From NCBI GenBank assembly GCA_902167325.1, contig LR632930.1:4030001-4094000 (forward strand): 64,000 nucleotides of DNA. Reading direction: 5' to 3'. Numbering within the stretch: the stretch's first letter is position 1; each line of letters starts with the position of its first letter. The notes beneath the pieces were generated by a model. That model worked only from the letters and a program-made list of their open reading frames with translations. It was not told the origin of the DNA and ran no database searches. Below are positions 47,558-55,705 of the stretch, piece after piece. The DNA comes from Chitinophaga pinensis. GTDB taxonomy: Bacteria; Bacteroidota; Bacteroidia; Chitinophagales; Chitinophagaceae. Position numbers and translations under genes: made by a program.

Positions 47558-47863
47558 ATGGACAGAATAGAACAAATAAAAGCATTCCTCCAAAGCTCCC
47601 CGGGCGACAGCTTCCTCCGGCACGCACTGGGACTGGAATACGTGAAGCGGGACAATGATCCGGCGGCCCGGGAAGCCTTCGAACAGCTGCTTGCGGCAGA
47701 CCCCAATTACGTAGGCTCTTATTACCACCTCGGGAAAACGCTGGAACGCCTCGGTGAACGCGATGCCGCGGTCGCCACATACGAGAAAGGAATGGAAATA
47801 GCCCGCCAGCAGCGGGATATGCACGCTTATAATGAACTGCAGGCCGCTCATGAAGATATTTAA
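47558..47863 (+). CDS. Small tetratricopeptide-repeat protein
   Basis: 101 residues made almost wholly of TPR helices: FLRHALGLEYVKRDNDPAAR, EAFEQLLAADPNYVGSYYHL and GKTLERLGERDAAVATYEKG. There is no signal peptide, so it should be cytoplasmic and act as a protein-binding adaptor. Its last 14 bases overlap the start of tilS, which points to translational coupling. Its divergent neighbour is etfB. The partner protein is unknown. Confidence 0.85.
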   Translation: MDRIEQIKAFLQSSPGDSFLRHALGLEYVKRDNDPAAREAFEQLLAADPNYVGSYYHLGKTLERLGERDAAVATYEKGMEIARQQRDMHAYNELQAAHEDI

Positions 47864-49217
47864 CCCCTTCGACCCCGAAAGCTTCCGCACCACCCTGCGC
47901 GCTTATATGCATGCGGAACAACTCCTGACCCCGGGCGCTTCGGTGCTGGTGGCAGTCAGCGGCGGCATCGATTCTGTTGCCCTCGCCCATATGCTCATCA
48001 CTGCCGGCATCCCCGTGGAAATTGCCCATTGCAACTTCCAGCTCAGAGGAGCGGAATCAGAACGAGATGAAGCTTTCGTCCGTAAACTGGCTGCGCAACA
48101 CAACGTCCCTTTTCATATTACCCATTTCGACACCAACACATATGCGAAGGAGATGAAGCTGTCCATTCAGGAAGCCGCCCGCCAGCTGCGATATGCCTGG
48201 CTCGAGGCAACAAGGCTTGCAAAAGGACTATCCGCACTTGCCACCGCGCATCATATGCAGGACAGTGTGGAAACCCTCTGGATGAACCTTTCCAAAGGAA
48301 CGGGCATTGCGGGCCTGCACGGGATATTGCCCAAACAGGGTACCCTCATCCGCCCGCTGCTGTTTGCTACCCGGGAAGATGTGGCGGCTTATGCCGCGGC
48401 CGAGCAACTGCCTTTTGTGGAAGACAGCTCCAATACCTCCGACAAATACACCCGCAATTACCTCCGGCATCATGTATTGCCTGCGCTGCAGGAAGCGTAT
48501 CCGGATGTGGTGCGGCAAACAGGCGCTTCCATTGAACGGTTCCGCGAAGTGGAAATGCTCTACAACGAAGCGCTGGAAGGGTACCGGCAGAAATTGCTGG
48601 TGCAGAAAGGAGAAGAGTATTTCATCCCCGTAATCCGTTTCAAACAGGCCCAGCCACTGGCCACCATTGCCTATGAACTGCTGAAACCCTTCGGTTGCAA
48701 CACGCATCAGGCGGCACAGGTTACCGGCCTGCTGGAAGCTGGTCCCGGCAAGTTTGTGACCACGGCCACACACCGGATCGTAAGAGACAGGAAATGGCTC
48801 ATCATCACCCCGCTGGAAAAGGAATCATCCGCTCACTTCCTCATAGAAGAAGGTCAGCGTTCGCTGGATATACCGGGTTATACCATCACCATCCGTGAAG
48901 TAAAACACGAAGGCCATGCCATTCCTCCCGATGCAAACGTGGCATACATCAATGCTGCGGAAGTAACCTATCCGCTGATGGTGCGTAAATGGAAGGTGGG
49001 CGATTACTGCTATCCGCTGGGCCTTAACAAAAAGAAAAAGCTCAGCCGTCTTTTCATTGACCAAAAGCTGTCACTGCCGGCAAAGGAAAAGATGTGGGTA
49101 CTGGAATCAGGCAAAAGAATTGCCTGGGTGATGGGCATGCGTCTCGATCACCGTTTCCGTGTTACGGAGCATACGGATACAATGCTTGTCATTAAAATGG
49201 AAGAAACGCCTTCCTGA
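47850..49217 (+). CDS. tilS: tRNA(Ile)-lysidine synthase
   Basis: 455 residues from the ATG at 47850 (MKIFNPFDP); an in-frame ATG at 47832 is possible but lies deeper inside the TPR gene. It attaches lysine to C34 of the CAU-anticodon tRNA-Ile2 with ATP so that AUA is read as isoleucine, an essential step. The PP-loop is VAVSGGIDSVAL (Ser37-Ser42). Also present are HCNFQLRGAESERDEAFV, TAHHMQDSVETLWMNLSKG and the C-terminal TilS domain (~375-450: VRKWKVGDYCYPLG, KKKLSRLFIDQKL, RIAWVMGMRLDHRFRV). It converges on the rhomboid gene with no gap. Confidence 0.95.
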   Translation: MKIFNPFDPESFRTTLRAYMHAEQLLTPGASVLVAVSGGIDSVALAHMLITAGIPVEIAHCNFQLRGAESERDEAFVRKLAAQHNVPFHITHFDTNTYAKEMKLSIQEAARQLRYAWLEATRLAKGLSALATAHHMQDSVETLWMNLSKGTGIAGLHGILPKQGTLIRPLLFATREDVAAYAAAEQLPFVEDSSNTSDKYTRNYLRHHVLPALQEAYPDVVRQTGASIERFREVEMLYNEALEGYRQKLLVQKGEEYFIPVIRFKQAQPLATIAYELLKPFGCNTHQAAQVTGLLEAGPGKFVTTATHRIVRDRKWLIITPLEKESSAHFLIEEGQRSLDIPGYTITIREVKHEGHAIPPDANVAYINAAEVTYPLMVRKWKVGDYCYPLGLNKKKKLSRLFIDQKLSLPAKEKMWVLESGKRIAWVMGMRLDHRFRVTEHTDTMLVIKMEETPS

Positions 49218-49820
49218 TTACGGGTTCAGGAGGCGGTTGAGGAAGAACGGCAGTACCTGTGGATTGATAACGATGGGAAAGATCAAACCCAATAATGCGC
49301 CATAGAAGTGCGCGGTATGATCGATTCCATCGCCACCGCGCCTGGACATGTATACTGAATAGATCAGGAACAGTACGGCGTACAGGATGAACCAGATCGG
49401 GATGATAAATACATAAATGGTTTGCCACGGTGCAAACAGCACACAGGAGAAAACCACAGCAGATACAGCCCCTGAAGCCCCGATGGATGACCAGTGCGAA
49501 GCATTCTTATACTTAAAGAAGTTAAACATATCCGGCAGCACCAGCCCCAGCACATACATCAAAGGATAATACCATTTGCTGCCCAGCATAACGGTAAAAA
49601 ACTGCTCCACCGCATCGCCCATAAAGAACAATGTGATCATGTTAAAGAACAGGTGAATGAAATCTCTGTGTACGAGTCCGGAGGTGAGGAAGCGGTAATA
49701 TTCGTTGCTGCGGTGCATCTGGTAAGGCCAGAAACTCAACTTATCGATATCGCCCGGGCGATTGAATGCCGTAATGGAAACTAAGCAGGTAATGATGACT
49801 ATTATAAGCGTGATACTCAT
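49218..49820 (-). CDS. Rhomboid-family intramembrane serine protease
   Basis: 200 residues with about six hydrophobic segments. The rhomboid elements are present: HRDFIHLFFNMITLFFMG (His56, Asn60 in the HxxxN motif), the nucleophile Ser116 in GASGAVSA, and the catalytic His171 in HTAHFYGALLG. It would cleave membrane proteins within or near the bilayer. The family is widespread and the substrates here are unknown. The gene abuts the end of tilS in convergent orientation and lies 31 bp downstream of rlmH, so the two may be co-transcribed. Confidence 0.93.
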   Translation of the reverse strand: MSITLIIVIITCLVSITAFNRPGDIDKLSFWPYQMHRSNEYYRFLTSGLVHRDFIHLFFNMITLFFMGDAVEQFFTVMLGSKWYYPLMYVLGLVLPDMFNFFKYKNASHWSSIGASGAVSAVVFSCVLFAPWQTIYVFIIPIWFILYAVLFLIYSVYMSRRGGDGIDHTAHFYGALLGLIFPIVINPQVLPFFLNRLLNP

Positions 49821-49851
49821 GGTTTGCGCGGTAATTAAGCCGTAAATATAA

Positions 49852-50325
49852 TCATTGATGGTGATACTTCTCGTTGTTGAGGACGGTATAAGCCCTGTAG
49901 AGTTGTTCCGTCACGATAAGGCGGACGATCTGGTGGGGGAACGTAAGGGCGGACAGGGACATTTGCATATTGGCGCGTTGCAGCACAGCACCGTCTATCC
50001 CGAAAGCCCCGCCTATCAATACGATCAGCTGGCGGGTGCCGGCATTATCGCGCTGGCGGATGAAGTCGGCCATCTGCAATGTGGTCATGGTTTTACCGCG
50101 CTCATCGAGCGCCAGTAAATAATCCTGCGGCTGCAAAAGATCGAGAATAATTTTGCCTTCCTGCTTTTTTAATTCCGGAATGGAAAGACTGGCGGCTTGT
50201 TTTACCGTAGGGATAAGGCGGATATCGAAATCCGTATAGTGTTGTAATCTTTTCCGGAAAACTTTTATTCCTTCATCAATCCATGCGTCATTTTCTTTTC
50301 CAATACTCCAAAGCTGTATTTTCAC
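49852..50325 (-). CDS. rlmH: 23S rRNA pseudouridine-1915 N3-methyltransferase
   Basis: 157 residues, the usual size. It is a SPOUT-class methyltransferase acting on helix 69 of 23S rRNA in the assembled ribosome. Signature segments: DYLLALDERGKTMTTLQMAD, LIVLIGGAFGIDGAVLQRA (the knot and AdoMet-binding loop), SALTFPHQIVRLIVTEQLYR and the C-terminal NEKYHHQ (usually YHH-E/K/Q). The start codon is GTG at 50325, fixed by the family N-terminus MKIQLWSIGK. A -7 element lies 26 bp upstream. Confidence 0.95.
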   Translation of the reverse strand: MKIQLWSIGKENDAWIDEGIKVFRKRLQHYTDFDIRLIPTVKQAASLSIPELKKQEGKIILDLLQPQDYLLALDERGKTMTTLQMADFIRQRDNAGTRQLIVLIGGAFGIDGAVLQRANMQMSLSALTFPHQIVRLIVTEQLYRAYTVLNNEKYHHQ

Positions 50326-50350
50326 GGGTTCAGCATTTTGTTCCTGCCGT

Positions 50351-50358
50351 CAAATGTA
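50351..50358 (-). promoter_or_regulatory. Promoter -7 element of rlmH
   Basis: TACATTTG on the reverse strand matches TAnnTTTG exactly, 25 bp before the GTG start. No clear TTTG is seen 19 bp upstream. It is divergent from the tRNA-Arg promoter at 50398-50428. Confidence 0.5.
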
Positions 50359-50397
50359 AATGTAAAAAGTAAACTGCTGAAAAAAAGAGGGGAAAGA

Positions 50398-50428
50398 TTT
50401 GCAGAAATGAAAAAACTCCCTACATTTG
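50398..50428 (+). promoter_or_regulatory. Promoter of tRNA-Arg (first copy)
   Basis: TTTG at 50398-50401 and TACATTTG at 50421-50428 are separated by 19 bp, a full match to the Bacteroidota consensus. The tRNA starts 25 bp after the -7 element. Confidence 0.82.
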
Positions 50429-50452
50429 CATCCCGTTCAACACGAATGGCAT

Positions 50453-50526
50453 GGCTCCGTAGCTCAATTGAATAGAGCATCTGACTACGGATCAGAAGGT
50501 TTCTGGTTTGAATCCAGACGGGGTCA
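50453..50526 (+). tRNA. tRNA-Arg (anticodon ACG), first copy
   Basis: 74 nt that fold as a standard cloverleaf: acceptor GGCTCCG / CGGGGTC (with G-U pairs), D arm GCTC / GAGC, anticodon arm TCTGA-CTACGGA-TCAGA with ACG at the centre of the loop, a 5-base variable loop, and T arm TCTGG-TTTGAAT-CCAGA. The discriminator is A and CCA is not encoded. A34 would be edited to inosine to read CGU, CGC and CGA. It has its own promoter and terminator. Confidence 0.95.
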
Positions 50527-50528
50527 CG

Positions 50529-50566
50529 AAAGAGGAAAATTGTTGTAAAAACAGTTTTCCTCTTTT
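50529..50566 (+). terminator. Terminator of the first tRNA-Arg
   Basis: 11-bp stem AAAGAGGAAAA (50529-50539) / TTTTCCTCTTT (50555-50565), starting 3 bases after the tRNA end and closing in a T run. Confidence 0.8.
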
Positions 50567-50612
50567 CATTTTTATCCCTTTATATCAAACACGATTGCCA
50601 GGAAGTTTGTGG

Positions 50613-50822
50613 CTAGTGATGTGTTTGCGGATGCAATAATTTGAACAGCTCCTTTTTCATATCTTCTTCTGATATTCCGTTCATCGCCTGCGATTCAAGT
50701 TCATACCATTTCTTTTTATTGCCTAATACACCAATAACATAGGTGTGACCTGCCGGTGCGGGTTCGCCGGTTTCGGGGTGTTTTTTAGAGAGTGTTACCA
50801 CTACATCTTTGTATTTTGACAT
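50613..50822 (-). CDS. Small hypothetical protein
   Basis: 69 residues, hydrophilic, no signal peptide or membrane segment (MSKYKDVVVTLSKKHPETGE start; ELFKLLHPQTHH end). The codon use looks coding and the ATG is well placed, but no family is recognised. It stands alone between the first tRNA-Arg and the decayed SusD locus. Confidence 0.55.
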   Translation of the reverse strand: MSKYKDVVVTLSKKHPETGEPAPAGHTYVIGVLGNKKKWYELESQAMNGISEEDMKKELFKLLHPQTHH

Positions 50823-50923
50823 TTTAGTAAGTTAACTAAAATAGTTGGTAAAAAAAGAATCGCTCCGTTACAGGGAGCGATCCTGCGGCATGGGAACCGT
50901 AATTTATCAATCAGTGAACAGTA

Positions 50924-51300
50924 TTAAAACTTCAGATTCAGCGTCCAGTTCTTCGCCTGTCCGTTTGCTGCCGTTACACTATTCGTCAGTGATTTGGCTG
51001 CATTCGCCGGACCTCCGGGGGCGGGCGCACCGTTGGTACCTTTCATGGTTGCCGCCGTGGAAATATCGAAATACACCCAGAGCTTATGGATGCTCACTTT
51101 GGCACGCTCCGCATCCGTAAAGGTTCCATTGGCAGCGGGCACGGCCAGCGTAACGCTGATCGTATTGGTAGCCGCATCCACTGTTTTGGAAGCTACCGTC
51201 AGCCGCTGATAAGCCACAACGGGTTTCCCGTTGTAAATCTGGCCGCTTTCGTAACGGTGCTCCACGTACACGTTATCTATTTCGTTCTTTTCCCACAATG
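50924..51300 (-). pseudogene. C-terminal remnant of a SusD-associated surface lipoprotein (DUF5018-like)
   Basis: About 120 codons remain, ending KNWTLNLKF and TAA at 50924. The residual text (ASKTVDAATNTISVTLAVPA, then ERAKVSIHKLWVYFDISTAA, and TAANGQAKNWTL) looks like the repeated beta module of surface lipoproteins encoded beside susCD genes. There is no start, signal peptide or N-terminal part. The upstream end runs straight into the inverted SusD fragment. The domain name is tentative. Confidence 0.5.
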
Positions 51301-52044
51301 CACAGTTTGTGATCAATGAAGGTGGTTATTCTTTGGAGGGCGATTACGGTGGTATGTTCAATGAAACGAAGGCTACTTCTCCCGAGATCATTTGCGGCAA
51401 CGGCCGGCGCAGCGGGATAGTTCTTATGCGCCAGAGACTGCAGGCAAACTTCTGATAGCAATGCCGCAGCAGCATACTTATTGGCCCTGCCGGCTACTTT
51501 GGTTGCAGGTAATCCTGCAATGGCATCTTCCAGATCTTTGATAATATAGGCATACTACTCCGCAGGATTGGCCGTGATGGGCAAACGCAGGTCATCTTCA
51601 GGAGCCAGCAGGCGATCGATCCACACGATCCTTCCGATGCTCCTTGCCACAGCATTATAAGACATGGCACGGAGGAACTTACCTTCCGCATGAGCGCAGT
51701 TTTATCGTTCGCAGAAATCTCTGCTGACTTGCCCACCTTCGTGATGATCTGATTGCACCGGCGTATGGCAGCCCAGTTGTTGAAGCCCATATCCGTATTG
51801 CGGTCAGTCAGTTCATTGAACACGCCCGAAGCACCACCGTAAATACCATCGAAGCCGAGTGTATTGGTGGTTCGGGGATCAGTTCCCACACCGCTGGCAA
51901 AATTGTTCATGATGCTGTAAGTGGAGAAAATAAACGTTTCCGCATCGGCCTTCGACCGCCAGATAACATCCTCGCTGATCTTGTCGTATGGTTTGGTATC
52001 TGTAAACAGGGGGTTAACCGGTACAATTACCTCTTTTGCTGAAG
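51300..52044 (-). pseudogene. Decayed susD-like gene with frameshift, internal stop and inverted segment
   Basis: The reverse strand reads from ~52044: DTKPYDKISEDVIWRSKADA, TDMGFNNWAAIRRCNQIITK and ANDKTALM. A one-base loss near 51689 then shifts the frame. Next come AEGKFLRAMSYNAVARSIGR and ANPAE, an in-frame TAG at 51555-51557 (QYAYIIKDLEDA expected), and YAAAALLSEVCLQSLAHKNY. The expected next part of a SusD, FVINEGGYSLEGDYGGMFNE followed by TKATSPEIICGN, is on the forward strand at about 51303-51398. The signal peptide, the C-terminal half and the partner susC are absent. Several independent lesions make this a clear pseudogene. Confidence 0.8.
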
Positions 52045-52052
52045 GAGCATCT

Positions 52053-52694
52053 TTATAACAGCTTCCGCTGCACCGCCGCCATGATCAGTTCTGCGGCGTT
52101 TTTAACCTCTAATTTCTGCATCATATTACGGCGGTGGGTCTCAACCGTCAGCGGACTTAAATGCAGCTCTTTAGCGATCCCTGTAGTGGTTTTGCCTTCA
52201 GTCACCAGCTGGAGGATCTGTTTTTCGCGGCGGGTGAGTGTGGCAGGTGCCTTTAGTTCTGCACGCCCCGGGCGGGCGAGGATCTCCCGCACTTCCCGGC
52301 TAAAAGCCACACCGCCACTGAGCGCTTCTTCGAGGCATCGCCTGAATTCTGCAGCAGAGGCATTCTTCAGCAGGTAACCGCTCGCACCGTTCTGCAGGAT
52401 CTGCAGGATCATACTCCGTTCAGCCTGGTTGCTTACTGCCAGCACAATGGTTTCCGGGGAGGCCAGCTTAATATCTTTACACAGATCCAGCCCGTTCACA
52501 TCCGGGAGCATGATATCCAGCAGCACAATGTCTGCAGTATGATCCGCCATCCAGTCCATAAACTCACCGCCGGTTGTAAAGGCATGCATACCGGCTATAC
52601 CGGGCACGCCCTGCAGGAGGATGCGCAGCCCTTCAATGACCACGGGATGGTCATCCACGATAGCAATGGTATAATCAGCTGTCTGTTTCAACAT
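52053..52694 (-). CDS. NarL/FixJ-type response regulator (LuxR-class output)
   Basis: 213 residues. The receiver domain (1-120) has the acidic pocket Asp14/Asp15 and the phospho-acceptor Asp60 in VLLDIMLPDVNG. The LuxR-type helix-turn-helix (~145-210) includes LTRREKQILQLVTEGKTTTG, IAKELHLSPLTVETHRRNMM and KLEVKNAAELI. Its start overlaps the end of the histidine kinase gene by 20 bp, so the two form a coupled two-component system. The stop lies directly against the truncated SusD remnant. The target genes cannot be read from the sequence. Confidence 0.94.
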   Translation of the reverse strand: MLKQTADYTIAIVDDHPVVIEGLRILLQGVPGIAGMHAFTTGGEFMDWMADHTADIVLLDIMLPDVNGLDLCKDIKLASPETIVLAVSNQAERSMILQILQNGASGYLLKNASAAEFRRCLEEALSGGVAFSREVREILARPGRAELKAPATLTRREKQILQLVTEGKTTTGIAKELHLSPLTVETHRRNMMQKLEVKNAAELIMAAVQRKLL

Positions 52695-54636
52695 GTAGTT
52701 CTATATTGATGGCAGTGCCTTCGTTTATGACGGATGTAATGTCCAGCTTGCCTTTCAGGTAATGCACGCGGTTACGGATATTGGCAAGGCCAGTACCCCC
52801 TGCTTTTTCTTTTTCAGAAAGGGCAAATCCCTTCCCGTCGTCTTCAATGGTGATGAAAAACAGGGAGCCATCCTGGCTGCATTGCAGCAGTACCTCCCGG
52901 GCATCTGCATGCCGGATGGCGTTGGCCAGTGCTTCCTGCACAATACGGTAAATGGTGACCTGTGTTTGTACGGGCATGCCGGGGACCATGCCGATAGACT
53001 GATAACGGATATGGGTGGCAGGGGTAGACATGGACTCACAGAGGTCGCCCAGCGCTGTGTCCAGCCCAAACTTCAGGAGGTTTTCCGGCATCATGTTCCG
53101 GGCTATCCTGCGGAGTTCATTCACCGAATGATCGAGCTGCCCTATCACCGAGAAAAGCGCATTATCTTCCCCGCCGGAGGCCATTCCGGATAACCGGATC
53201 TTCATGCCTGCCAGCATACCGCCCAGCCCGTCGTGCAGATCTCTCGCAACGCGCCTGCGCTCACGTTCTTCGCCTTCCAGCATCGCCTGCGAAGTAGCCA
53301 GCATCTGGCTTTGCTCCATTTCTTTCAGTTTTTGCCGCGCCACCTTCCGGCTGCTGCGGTACTGGAATATAAAGAACACGGCAGACGCCAGTACAATAAA
53401 GCTCACGGCAGCAAGGAGCCAGAACTGTAGCCGCGCGTTATGCCCGGCCAGCTGGGCCTGCCGGTTTTCCGCTTCCAGCCGTGCAATCTTTTCCTGGTTC
53501 TCCGCATTACGGTAACGCACCTCAAGGGCACTGATCTCGTTCTTCAGTCTGCTGGCATGAAAACTATCGCTCACATCACTGTATTGTTTTTGCCATTCCC
53601 AGGCGCTGCGGGCATTACCCAGGGCAAGCGTAGTATTGGCCATGCCTTCATACACGAGCAACCGGTTGGTGACGATGCCCATCATTTCGGGCTGCCGCAT
53701 GAGGTACTCCAGCAGGCGGAGCGCTTCCTTGTAGGAGCCGAGCCGGTGCAGGGCATAATATTGCTGTAACTGCAGCCGCTGCTTCTCGTAAACGATGTGC
53801 AGCCTGTCTGCCACGGCAATGCCTTTTTCGAGGCTGGCGAGGGCCGATTTATAATCTTTCGCTTCGTTGAAATAAAGTCCTTCCGCGGCATAGAAATCCA
53901 CCCAGTGGTCCGATTCCGGGTAGGGGGCCAGCATGGCGCGGGCGCTGTCCAGCATTTCAGGAACTTCATCATTGTGGTCCCATTCGCTGAGGTTTTCGGC
54001 AAGGGCTATATAATTAACGATCTGCTGCTCCGGCGGCGCATGGCCTCCGCGGAGCACCCTTAAGGCGGTACGCATGTAACCATCGGCTATGTCATACTGC
54101 CCATGATTGTAAAAAACGTATCCAATACCGAGGAAGTGTTTGCCGATAAGTGTACTGTCGCCCGACCGGCGGGCGAGGGGGATGGCTTTATTGAGAATAA
54201 TGTCTGCGAACTTACCCGGATCGTCCTGCCGGAGGAGCTGGGCACCATAGCGGTGGAGGGCTTTGGAGCGAATGGCGAAGGCGAGACTGTCATCGAAAGG
54301 CTCGAGCAGCGAATCGGCGAGGCGGTATTGTTTTATGGCTTCCTGACCTTTATTACGCGCCAATACAACGCCGGAATAGTAGGGATAGAGGGCCTTCAGC
54401 AAAGGGTGCCTGCCCGCCCAGCGCTGTGCCTGACCGAGGTAATGGGCAGCCTGTACCGTATCCCGCGAAGCGAGGGTTTCCGACAGCTGGAAGGCCAGTA
54501 CGGCACGGGCACTGTCATTTCCTGCGGTGGCAATAGCGGTACGCAGGCTATCCTGATAAAGCCTGCTGTTCAGATGTTGTGCTTCGACAGATGTACCGCC
54601 TGCCATTATCAGGATACAGACGGTGATGGTTCTCAT
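52675..54636 (-). CDS. TPR-containing sensor histidine kinase (HisKA_3 type)
   Basis: 653 residues from the ATG at 54636 (MRTITVCILIMAGGTSVEA signal peptide); a GTG six codons upstream is less likely. Residues ~25-370 are tetratricopeptide-type helices in the periplasm. A coiled coil and one membrane helix follow (LQFWLLAAVSFIVLASAVFF, ~400-420). Next is the HisKA_3 dimerisation domain with phospho-acceptor His468 in RRRVARDLHDGLGGMLAG, then a HATPase_c domain (VQEALANAIRHADA, IEDDGKGFAL, GGTGLANIRNRV). This architecture is common in Bacteroidota. It should phosphorylate the overlapping NarL-type regulator. The ligand is unknown. Confidence 0.93.
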   Translation of the reverse strand: MRTITVCILIMAGGTSVEAQHLNSRLYQDSLRTAIATAGNDSARAVLAFQLSETLASRDTVQAAHYLGQAQRWAGRHPLLKALYPYYSGVVLARNKGQEAIKQYRLADSLLEPFDDSLAFAIRSKALHRYGAQLLRQDDPGKFADIILNKAIPLARRSGDSTLIGKHFLGIGYVFYNHGQYDIADGYMRTALRVLRGGHAPPEQQIVNYIALAENLSEWDHNDEVPEMLDSARAMLAPYPESDHWVDFYAAEGLYFNEAKDYKSALASLEKGIAVADRLHIVYEKQRLQLQQYYALHRLGSYKEALRLLEYLMRQPEMMGIVTNRLLVYEGMANTTLALGNARSAWEWQKQYSDVSDSFHASRLKNEISALEVRYRNAENQEKIARLEAENRQAQLAGHNARLQFWLLAAVSFIVLASAVFFIFQYRSSRKVARQKLKEMEQSQMLATSQAMLEGEERERRRVARDLHDGLGGMLAGMKIRLSGMASGGEDNALFSVIGQLDHSVNELRRIARNMMPENLLKFGLDTALGDLCESMSTPATHIRYQSIGMVPGMPVQTQVTIYRIVQEALANAIRHADAREVLLQCSQDGSLFFITIEDDGKGFALSEKEKAGGTGLANIRNRVHYLKGKLDITSVINEGTAINIELHVETDS

Positions 54637-54950
54637 CAAACGGGTAAATTCCACACTACGAATCTACGACAGGCATCCAATACACCCAATACCGGTTTAC
54701 CGGTAGAACAAATCACCTGTTTTACCCGATTGTTCACCGAAAGGGATGTCATTATTTTTGAACTCCATTCAAAAAAGAAGGTTGACAGGCGCATAAGCCC
54801 GCCTAATTAACATCCGCAATCTCATCTGAACCTGACTATTCTGTCGGATCAGGCAAATGCTTTAAGTCAGCGGAACACCCGCCTGGAAGTATCTCCGGGC
54901 GGATTTCCTGTTTCTGGTATAAAAATAAATGCACGGGGTTGTAAAAAAGA
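54637..54950. other. Intergenic stretch upstream of the histidine kinase and second tRNA
   Basis: About 310 bp between the histidine kinase start and the tRNA promoter. No gene, RNA or clear promoter element is seen. Confidence 0.5.
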
Positions 54951-54981
54951 TTTGCGCAATTGTAAAAAATCCCTACCTTTG
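54951..54981 (+). promoter_or_regulatory. Promoter of tRNA-Arg (second copy)
   Basis: TTTG at 54951-54954 and TACCTTTG at 54974-54981 with a 19-bp spacer. Spacing and surrounding bases (ccctacNtttgcatccc) match the first tRNA-Arg promoter. Confidence 0.82.
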
Positions 54982-55002
54982 CATCCCATCAAACAAACAA
55001 AT

Positions 55003-55076
55003 GGCTCCGTAGCTCAACTGAATAGAGCATTTGACTACGAATCAAAAGGTTTCTGGTTTGAATCCAGACGGAGTCA
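55003..55076 (+). tRNA. tRNA-Arg (anticodon ACG), second copy
   Basis: 74 nt, cloverleaf as in the first copy: acceptor GGCTCCG / CGGAGTC, anticodon arm TTTGA-CTACGAA-TCAAA with ACG, T arm TCTGG-TTTGAAT-CCAGA, discriminator A, no encoded CCA. It differs from the first copy at only a few bases (anticodon stem, position 37, one D-loop base, one acceptor base). It reads the same codons. Confidence 0.95.
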
Positions 55077-55079
55077 CAG

Positions 55080-55112
55080 AAAAGGTTTTCAGCATTGCTG
55101 GAAACCTTTTTT
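55080..55112 (+). terminator. Terminator of the second tRNA-Arg
   Basis: 14-bp stem with one G-U pair: AAAAGGTTTTCAGC (55080-55093) / GCTGGAAACCTTTT (55097-55110), 3-base loop, ending in a run of six T. Confidence 0.85.
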
Positions 55113-55356
55113 CATTTGATCCCGGGCATACTTCATGTATTGCGGCAGTAATACTTCCTTCTTCGCTAAAACGAAAGTAACCAGCCCCTGACCAGGATAG
55201 AAAAAGTTTCATAAAACCACAGTAATAATATCAGCGCAGCAGATTAACACGCTGCAATAACTTCCAGAGGAAAGTCTCCGCGCTGCGGGATTTAAACAAC
55301 GTATGCCAACAGCAATATGCTGTTAAGGGACGCTATCAGTGGTTTACTTCCCTTAA

Positions 55357-55396
55357 AAACGCAGCGCCCGCAGGATGAGTAATCCCGCGGGCGCTG
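55357..55396 (-). terminator. Terminator of the small hypothetical gene at 55426-55668
   Basis: Perfect 10-bp stem CAGCGCCCGC (55362-55371) / GCGGGCGCTG (55387-55396). In the reverse transcript it is followed by CGTTTTT, as expected for a terminator 30 bp after the gene's stop. The ~245 bp between it and the tRNA terminator contain nothing recognisable. Confidence 0.75.
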
Positions 55397-55425
55397 ACTT
55401 TATATAGATGATGTATGATGCCTGT

Positions 55426-55668
55426 CTAATTATACACCGGGCGTTGATGCACGATCTCACTACCCAGTACATAAAGGAACTGTGAATCGAAATCCTCTTC
55501 ATGGTTCAGGGCCCTCAGGCCGCAATGACGGTCACGTGTGAAAGTGATCTCGGTGCCGTCTACCACCACGCTAATCTTACAATAAGGGCCGGTTTGCATG
55601 ATTTCCACTGGTATTTCGAAATTTCGGCCGTCGTATTGCACGCTAATGTGATATTGCTCGCTTTTCAT
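55426..55668 (-). CDS. Small hypothetical protein
   Basis: 80 residues, soluble, predicted mostly beta (MKSEQYHISVQYDGRNFEIP, CKISVVVDGTEITFTRDRHC). There is no signal peptide. It has a proper ATG and its own downstream terminator, so it is likely real. No family is recognised. Confidence 0.6.
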   Translation of the reverse strand: MKSEQYHISVQYDGRNFEIPVEIMQTGPYCKISVVVDGTEITFTRDRHCGLRALNHEEDFDSQFLYVLGSEIVHQRPVYN

Positions 55669-55705
55669 AGAATAATGGTTTGAATTTTTACATGGCAGGC
55701 ATCCC

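Noticed and set aside
46703..47893. 396-codon version of etfB starting at 47893
   Set aside because: The extra 150 codons run antisense through the TPR and tilS genes, and the family N-terminus MKILVCISK begins at 47443 just after a promoter element.
54103..54810. Forward-strand 235-codon frame opposite the histidine kinase
   Set aside because: It is a shadow of the high-GC TPR region of the kinase gene and has no features of its own.
50453..55076. Calling the inter-tRNA segment a genomic island
   Set aside because: No integrase, transposase or attachment-site repeat beyond the tRNA copies themselves was seen; kept only as a hypothesis.
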